Below are positions 57,848 through 64,000 of a stretch of 64,000 nt of DNA, piece after piece. Each line of letters starts with the position of its first letter. Position 1 is the first letter of the stretch. The notes under the pieces are model-generated. The model saw only the letters and a program-made list of their open reading frames with translations, had not been told where the DNA came from and made no database searches. The stretch is taken from NCBI GenBank assembly GCA_019918135.1, contig WBZZ01004660.1, positions 1 to 64,000 on the forward strand, in the 5' to 3' direction. The position numbers and the translations under genes were made by a program. Origin of the DNA: Paulinella micropora (taxonomy: Eukaryota > Cercozoa > Imbricatea > Euglyphida > Paulinellidae).

Positions 57848-59148
57848 GATCGAGTTTCAAGAAATTTTCCATATGTCTGAGACGCGTAGAGTCAACCGGA
57901 AAACAGCCACTCAAGGGCAGCTGAAAACACACACACAAGATTGACGGTCTTACAGCTCTTAAATAGGTTGGGGGAGTCTTAAAACACTATGCCTTCACAT
58001 CTACGTAGTTTCTGTTCAAAAAACACATGAAACCCAGAAGAAAACTGATCAAAACTTTTTTGACATTCCGACATCTTGGACTTGCCTGCCTCCAGGAGTG
58101 AAGCAGACACATCCCATTTTCAATATTTTTGTATCTATCGTAAGTATATGTCAGTGAGACATGATTACACTAATAAAACTGGAGGAGAAAGGTCCAGGAA
58201 AAAATGTACAGGCATGTGTAGGTCAGACACGTGAACTTGTGAAAACCCACTTTTTGGTAAGTAGCTTCTAGGCAAAATGAACAAAAATCCTTTGGTGGAG
58301 CTTTACTTTATGGTTGTAAAAGACGATTCCAATACTTAGAATTCTTTAAACTGATGAATACTAAGATGTATATGTCCCCAAAACCAGAAAAATGCTGGTT
58401 TTGTGATTTTGAGTTTTTCCCTTCCACATACATTTACAAATAAGACAAAGTTGGAGAAATACGTTTAATGATAGTACAAAACGATTCAACTATTCATCTG
58501 TGCAAGAAATATTACTCAAACTACGAAATTTGAGATTTTCGTGTTTCGACAAAAAAAAAATAGGTGGTTTTCTCCTGGGTGGTTTGTAGCCTACAAGTAA
58601 AATTATCAAGAAATATTTTGTACAAGTAATCAAAAACACTCAAGGTTACTATGTATATACTTGGATAGCTTTAACATGCTTTGTGGTAAAAGATAGCTGA
58701 TGCACTCAGGGAATCCTTTCCTCTGGCATCTTTTCCTTGACCGGCCGGCCCCGACACCCACCACAAAAAATGATTGAGCTCCCGGGATTTTTTGTAAAAA
58801 AATGGTGCCAAAACACCAAAAACCCAGGAAACTAAGGCTTTCGAAGTACTGCTCTTTTTTTCAAAAGGGCCGCAGATTCAGAAAGCTCAGCCTCGATATT
58901 GCCCCGACCAAATTATGGTGAATTATGGTCAAACTTTGCCTATTATCTTTTTTTAATCAACAAAACATAAAACTTGTAACCGTTATAAAATTTGGATTTT
59001 AAATTATTATTATTATTTTTTAAGTCGAAACCAGATCACATTGTGATCTTTACAACAAAAAAGGGCGATTTAAAAAATTTTATAAACTCGAAAAGTTATA
59101 GTTGCCTCCGTTTTGGACCCCACTAAAACGACCTAAAAAACATATGCA
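57848..59148 (+). repeat. Long direct repeat, copy 2, with inverted segment
   Basis: As copy 1, but 58826-59022 is the reverse complement of 57044-57234. The flanks on both sides match copy 1 in direct orientation. Confidence 0.82.
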
Positions 59149-59400
59149 ATTATCCGTTAGTATTAATAGCAGTCGTTACTGTTCAATGATTAGTATTATT
59201 AGTCACCTTGTTGACTAATGCAGTCGGTGAACTTGATTTTAGTAGTTCTACTTGTTCTGGTACTGGTTGGTACCATTACCTTTTTTTATCCATGTCAGTA
59301 CGTTTCGTGGGTCTATTTCTGGACGGTACATCTTTTGACTTCGGTAGTTGAACTGGCGGCGGGAAATGTTTGCATTACTGTTAAATTCTTCGTTCTGTGA

Positions 59401-59740
59401 AGTCTACGACCGGGCACGGTAAGAGGGGGACGCCCCGGTAGCCGGTTCGCGACGGGAAGCATTGCGGAGGCCTTTGTCCATTGGGTTAGGAGCCTTGACT
59501 CCCGAAGCGTTTCCTGTGCAACGGTCGGATCGCAGACAGGGACCTTCGTTCAAGGGGGTGTGGGGTCTACCTTAAGTGACCCCTGTCAGGAAAGTGCGCA
59601 TTTTGAATTTGCAGTGCCTACAGCTGATCACTGTACTAGACACTTCCCACGCTCTGCTCTGCTTGTGGCGGGAGGGCAAGGTGGGGGACAAAACGGGTCT
59701 TCCTACACCAAGACCCATTTGTAAGATTCTTACAAATTAA
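59401..59740 (+). other. GC-rich island ending in two hairpins
   Basis: In an AT-rich surrounding, about 59401-59700 is GC-rich with no long ORF. It ends with a 7-bp hairpin (GGGTCTT 59695-59701 / AAGACCC 59710-59716) and, immediately after it, a perfect 10-bp palindrome with a 1-nt centre (ATTTGTAAGA / TCTTACAAAT, 59717-59737). A structured RNA is possible; I could not match it to 5S, SRP, RNase P/MRP or a spliceosomal RNA. Strand is a guess. Confidence 0.3.
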
Positions 59741-60085
59741 TACATTTACGAAAAATGATATTTATAGTTTCAATTTATCATAGCCAGTTAATGTATTTAT
59801 TATAAAAATTATTGTATTTAGTATTGGTATTAATATTGATAACTAATTCAAGCTGATTTCTACGATTTCTTGATTCAGTGACTAATAAATATCATACTAG
59901 CAACAATTTCGTTTAGGACATTTTAAGTTACAAATTGCCACTGTAAAACACTATCGGTTGTCATATTAACTAATATTTACGAGCAGACCCTTAAGCGAAC
60001 CATTCATATATAATTGATTGAATCGTGCCAAGGCCCTTAAGAGGTCACCAAGCAGTAATCTTAAAAAAGAAACTACGAATACTTG
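59741..60085. other. AT-rich spacer
   Basis: Nothing recognised. Likely the 3' flank of the minus-strand RGG gene. Confidence 0.4.
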
Positions 60086-60319
60086 ACTAGTCATCACCTT
60101 TCACCCATGATGCATCAGATTGATCTGATTCCTCTTCAACGTTTGCTTTTGACTCCAACTTGCGGCGAACACGGCCGCCGCCACGGCCACCACGGCCGCG
60201 GCCACGACCACCACGGCCGCGGCCACGGCCACCACGGCCGCCGCCACGGCCAGCGCCACGGCCAGCGCCACGGCCGCCGCCACGGCCAGCGCCACGGCCA
60301 TGAGCACTACGATTCGGAA
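60086..60319 (-). CDS. Last exon of an RGG-repeat protein
   Basis: On the minus strand a run of RGG/RGAG repeats (about 60302-60165, a GC-rich minisatellite) is followed by RVRRKLESKANVEEESDQSD and a tail ending WVKGDD, then TAG (60086-60088). RGG boxes bind RNA and occur in nucleolar, mRNP and chromatin proteins. An acidic tail follows the basic repeats. The acceptor reads GCATTAG|TTCCG. The plus-strand frame over the same bases (HGRRHGQ repeats) is its antisense shadow. Confidence 0.6.
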
Positions 60320-60453
60320 CTAATGCAGTGAGTGAGGTGTGTGTGTGTGTGTGTGTCTCTGTGTGTTAGAGGGGGGTGGGTTGGGGGGAGGCTGCGATGT
60401 TTGTCTGCGTGTGTGTGTGTGTGTGTGTATGTGTGTGTGTGTGTGTGTGTGTA

Positions 60454-60500
<47 letters not shown>

Positions 60501-60519
60501 AAGAAAGAGTGTGTGTGTA

Positions 60520-60557
<38 letters not shown>

Positions 60558-60568
60558 GTTAAGAAGAC
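60320..60568 (-). other. Intron with (CA)n and (TC)n tracts
   Basis: 249 nt on the minus strand, GAAG|GTCTTC to GCATTAG|TT. The G|TT junction keeps frame. It contains the TG and GA microsatellites seen on the plus strand (60336-60560). Confidence 0.5.
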
Positions 60569-60765
60569 CTTCGGATTCCGCAGCAGTCGTGAAATTGTCT
60601 TCTTTAGCAGCTTCAGCCGAAGCTTCCGGGGCGGTGAAGTAGGAACGCAGGTTTGCCCGCAAAATCTCGTTCGTACCTACCTTAGACACTAGTAACTGTT
60701 CGCACATCTTCGTTGTTAATGCTGATAGGTAATCTTTATGTTTGCGCTTTTGCTTCTCAGCACTC
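60569..60765 (-). CDS. Upstream exon of the RGG-repeat protein
   Basis: Reads YVNAKSAEKQKRKHKDYLSAL, then KMCEQLLVSKVGTNEILRANLRSYF and an Ala/Glu-rich end, joining to the RGG exon. The acceptor CAACCAG|TATG (about 60766) is plausible. The basic-helical text is protein-like but I do not recognise the family. Further exons may lie at 60890-61050 (KVKENVLHLTPGDRLATT in one frame), but their phase does not join cleanly. Confidence 0.45.
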
Positions 60766-61030
60766 TTGGCGTTAACATACTGGTTGAGTGCCAGAATTCT
60801 ATACAGAGACCAGAGCAATATATGGAGCAACAAAGATATTACATGCATGACCTGTCGTCGCGGGAAAGTCCCGCAAACTCTTCACCTTGCACAACTATTG
60901 CAACTGCTGCCTTCTGGCTGTGGTTGCTAGACGATCGCCCGGAGTTAGATGAAGGACATTTTCCTTGACCTTGATGGCCAGCGATAGGACGTTTGAAAAA
61001 CTGAGTGCGCCTGACAGTATTACCCACATC

Positions 61031-61420
61031 AGCCTCAGACAGGGCGGGCGAGCGCCAAATAACAGCAGACTTGAGCCAAAAACAGCGGTGCAAGCTAGGC
61101 GAAAATATAAGTATGACGCCACAGCCTAAATCAGAACGACCCTATTTGACATAACTAACCGCACCGGGGTTCAGTTCCACACCTAATCCGACTATTAGAT
61201 GCCACTTAAGGCCTCAGACATGGCGGGCGAGCGCCAAAAGCCAGCAAACTTGAGCAAAAACAGCAGTGCATGCTAGGCAAAAATATTAAGTATGAAGCCA
61301 CAGCCTAAATCGGAGCGACACTATTTGGCATAACTAACCGCACCGGGAGTTTATTCCACACCTAATCTGACTATTAGATGCAACTTAAGGCCTCAGACAG
61401 GGCCGCGGGCGAGCGCCAAA
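61031..61420. repeat. 180-bp tandem repeat, 2.2 copies
   Basis: Units start CAGCCTCAGACAGGGCGGGC near 61031 and recur as GGCCTCAGACATGG near 61210 and GGCCTCAGACAGGG near 61390. It includes CATAACTAACCGCACCGG. Not coding. Confidence 0.8.
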
Positions 61421-61439
61421 CGTTTTGTATGTGCCTGCA

Positions 61440-62386
61440 TTTTTTTTTTTTTTTTTTTTGTGGAGACGCAACCTTTTTTTTGCTATGAATTCCACTTGGA
61501 AAAAACGGGCCGCACGGTTATTAAAAAAATAAAAATAAAAAATAAAAAAACATAAGTTTTTGAAATTTTCCCTAGTCCCTAGTCTGTAGTGTTAAAATAA
61601 AAAACTCTATAGGACGGGCGATCCCCTTGTTTTTTTTTTCTAATCTAGCTGATATGCTATTTCTATACTAGCTAGACAAGCTATACTAGATAGACGGGCG
61701 ATCCCCTGTCACAGTGTCATATTCTCGTAGCCAAGTGTGTCTGTCTGTCCGTCTGTCCGTCATCACTTCACGGAAACCTAATCACTTTTTTAGCGGCGGA
61801 GCCTGCCTGAAAGATCACGGGAAGAATATTTTGGACGGGCTGGCCTGTCTTTTTTGCGGAAAAGCAATATTTTTTCGCTTTGAATTCCACTTGGAAAAAT
61901 CGGGCCGTCCGGTTTTCCTGTGGAAAAAAAAACCAGAAGTTTTTGAAAGTTAGATTTCCGTGAAGTGATAACAGACAGACTGACACACTTGGTTACGATA
62001 TACTTTTAGAAACGAGAATATGACAGGGGATCGCCCTTCTATAGCTAGTACAGAAATATCATATTAGAAAAAACACACAAGGGGATCACCCGTCCCACAG
62101 CGTTTTTATTTTTACCACTACAGACTAGGAAAAGTTTCAAAAACTTTTTTTTTCTTTTTCCATAGAAAAACCTGGTGGCACGATTTTTTCCAAGTGGAAT
62201 TCATAGCGAAAAAAAGGTTGCGTTTCCGCAAAAAAGACATGCAGGCCCGTCCAAAATGTTCTTTCCATGATCTTTCAGGCCGGCCCCGCCGCTAAAAAAA
62301 TGATTTGGTTTCCTTGAAGTGATCACTGACACACTTGGCTACGATATACTTTTAGAAAAGAGAATATGACCGGGGATCGCCCGTCT
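61440..62386. mobile_element. Foldback-like element with long inverted repeats
   Basis: 61440-61785 is the imperfect reverse complement of about 61950-62250, giving a near-palindrome of about 810 bp. A further inverted copy of 61693-61900 lies at about 62160-62385. The motif GACGGGCGATCCCC occurs at 61613 and 61693 and inverted (with changes) at 62026, 62081 and 62372. No transposase frame. The nested structure suggests a non-autonomous DNA element, one copy inserted in another. Confidence 0.6.
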
Positions 62387-62397
62387 ACTATGTTTAT

Positions 62398-62935
62398 TTC
62401 CACGACATATCATATGCAAAGCTAGCAAGGGCTAGGGGATTGTTCTCGATGCATGCATGCATCACAGCATGCATCTATCCATGAATCCCCACCATCTTCC
62501 ATCCACCATGATTCCTCCACCACACTATATGGTTTTTTCCTTTGTTTTTTTCCTTGGGGGGGGGGGGGCGAACGCCCCCCTCCACCACTCTCGTGTGGTT
62601 GTTTTGGTTTGGGTGAGTTTGGGGGGGGGGGAGCGTTACTTTCCATCCATCTCTTCCAAATATTCTCCCACCACATTATATGGTTTTTTCCTTGGTGGCT
62701 AAAATTTCTGACCGGTGTGATCAAATTTCTAACTAGTGAGCTAAAATTTTCAAAAAAAAAATGGACCTGCCTGTTTATAGATTGAGTGACGTATCTCACA
62801 TTCTTATCTTCATAACCTTTTGGGCACTGGGGTACTGCGCGGCTGGCAGTGGGGTAGTGTCAGGACTTTGTACCCCAGTGGCACCCTTGCATCTTTTGTA
62901 TCGTTTTAGGTCTTTTCGTTGCGTTAGCCCCCTCC
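62398..62935 (+). repeat. Direct repeat, copy 1
   Basis: Matches 63238-63800. Shared blocks include GCTAGCAAGGG, the ATGCATGCATC-rich part, TATATGGTTTTTTCC with a G run, GCTAAAATTTTCAAAAA, TTATAGATTGAG and GTGTCAGGACTTTGTACCCC. Not coding. Confidence 0.75.
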
Positions 62936-63237
62936 CCCCCCCGCCCCCCTCCCACCCCCCACCACTCCAGTGTGGTGTTTTTGGCAAGTGCCAAAGCTCT
63001 CACATAGCGGATGAGAGATGAGGGATGTGAGATGGTCGATATGGGATGGTGGATGAGAGATAGTGAATGAGCTCGAGGATGAAAGCTGAAGATCTAGATA
63101 GGATCCGGAGACTCTAACATATGAAATAATATAATATATTTTTTCTATATATACTTTTCTACATGTACTTACTTTTAAATGCAAGTACACACATAAATAC
63201 AGGTACGCACAGCGCAGCAAAGCGCGCTTAAATGTCT

Positions 63238-63800
63238 AGTTTCCACGATCAAGTGAAGCTAGCAAGGGTAAGGAAATTGTCCTCCATCAATCCATCCATC
63301 ACACCATGCATCACACCATGCAACCATGCATTCATTCATGACGTCCCCCACCATGACTCCCCATATGCATGGCCATGCCACATTATATGGTTTTTTCCCA
63401 ACACATTTTATGTTTTTCCTTTGGGGGGGGGGGGGGTGAGTGGGGGACGTTACTTTCTATCCATCTTTTCAAATACTCCACCTACCACATTATTTTTTCT
63501 TCCTTTATCTGCTAAAATTTTTGACATGTAGGCTAAAATTTCTAACAGGTGTGCTAAAATTTTCAAAAAGGGACCGACCTGTTTACAGCTTGAGCGACTT
63601 ATCTGACAAAAAAGGACAGGCATGTTTATAGATTGAGCGACGTAATATCTCACATTCTTATCTTCATAGCTTTTTTTGCACTAGTGTACTACGCGGCTGT
63701 CACTGTGGTACTGCGCAGCTGGCAGTATGGTAGTGTCAGGACTTTGTACCCCAGTGGCACCGTTGCCTCTTTTGTCTCTTTTTAGGTATTTTCGTTACGT
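63238..63800 (+). repeat. Direct repeat, copy 2
   Basis: As copy 1, offset about 840 bp. Just upstream (63190-63235) and downstream (63855-63902) of it the block CAGGTACGCACAGCGCAGC is repeated. Confidence 0.75.
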
Positions 63801-63905
63801 TAGCTATAACCCATGACCACAGGTACGCGTACGCAAATACCTAGAATACAGGTACGCATACGCAAATACAGGTACGCACAGCGCAGCAAAGCTCGCTTAA
63901 ATATA

Positions 63906-64000
63906 TCGTTTCTAAAAGTACATCGTAGCCAAATGTGTCTGTCTGTCCGTCTGTCCGTCATCACTTCACGTGTACGGAAACCTAACTACTTTTTTAGCGG
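63906..64000 (+). mobile_element. Partial copy of the foldback-like element, cut by the window end
   Basis: CGTAGCCAAATGTGTCTGTC through ACTTTTTTAGCGG matches 61730-61795 in the same orientation. Confidence 0.7.

Noticed and set aside
59218..59400. A 60-codon hydrophobic frame
   Set aside because: Short, in AT-rich DNA, no supporting context. Hydrophobic text is expected from T-rich sequence.
59401..59700. 5S rRNA, SRP RNA or RNase P RNA in the GC-rich island
   Set aside because: The opening GTCTACGACCG resembles 5S for a few bases only, and the diagnostic conserved blocks of these RNAs are absent.
60083..60331. His/Arg/Gly repeat frame on the plus strand
   Set aside because: It is the antisense of the RGG exon, whose non-repeat flank looks like real protein and has a splice acceptor and stop.

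Overview
This window is eukaryotic nuclear DNA, rich in repeats and poor in intact genes. It carries spliceosomal-type introns (GT...AG), an LTR retrotransposon, a non-LTR retrotransposon (LINE), tRNA-derived SINEs and long microsatellites. The host genes are big modular secreted or surface proteins with cadherin-like/CADG, DUF4215 cysteine-rich, IPT/TIG, EGF-like and fibronectin III modules, a kind common in protists and early-branching lineages. I cannot name the species.

Layout. (1) About 143-11455: a decayed Ty3/gypsy element with two LTRs, a gag-like region, a long unrecognised ORF, RT-RNase H and a broken integrase. Its gag-like and pol frames are in phase and are separated just before RT by TGA CAA CTA, which fits the CAR-YYA stop-readthrough motif. 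(2) 11934-29623, minus strand: a giant adhesion-protein gene. Eight near-identical units of about 2.03 kb lie head to tail and are followed by cadherin-like and DUF4215 modules. Each unit holds a (GA)n-bearing intron. The non-intron length is exactly 1881 nt (627 codons) in all six intervals that can be measured, with one in-frame TGA at each unit boundary. (3) 29829-33447: a minus-strand chain of short retroelements, each ending in (ATT)n. (4) 33448-36499: simple-sequence and gene-free DNA. (5) 36500-44732, plus strand: a multi-exon membrane-protein gene (IPT, EGF, long extracellular region, FN3, Ser-rich stalk, C-terminal TM) with many frameshifts and stops, probably a pseudogene. One intron holds another (ATT)n retroelement chain. 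(6) 44922-53355: a plus-strand chain SINE, R2, SINE, R3, LINE, SINE, SINE, SINE, each joined to the next through (ATT)n. (7) 53356-64000: AT-rich DNA with several unrelated duplications, a long near-palindrome, a GC-rich island with hairpins, and two exons of a minus-strand RGG-repeat protein.

How the parts fit. The LINE has an APE-type endonuclease and reverse transcriptase, and it is flanked on both sides by (ATT)n. The SINE and three further short families (R2, R3, R4) end in the same (ATT)n, and within each cluster all lie in one orientation. The simplest reading is one LINE machinery that primes on, or inserts into, ATT repeats and mobilises several non-autonomous families, building serial chains. 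This is the most interesting system in the window, followed by the frame-preserving tandem gene array and the possible recoding stop in the LTR element.

Two points limit certainty. Many breaks in the host genes are single-base and could be assembly errors, though long intact frames in the LINE, the LTR element and the array argue for real decay. No homology search was possible, so family names rest on motifs read by eye.
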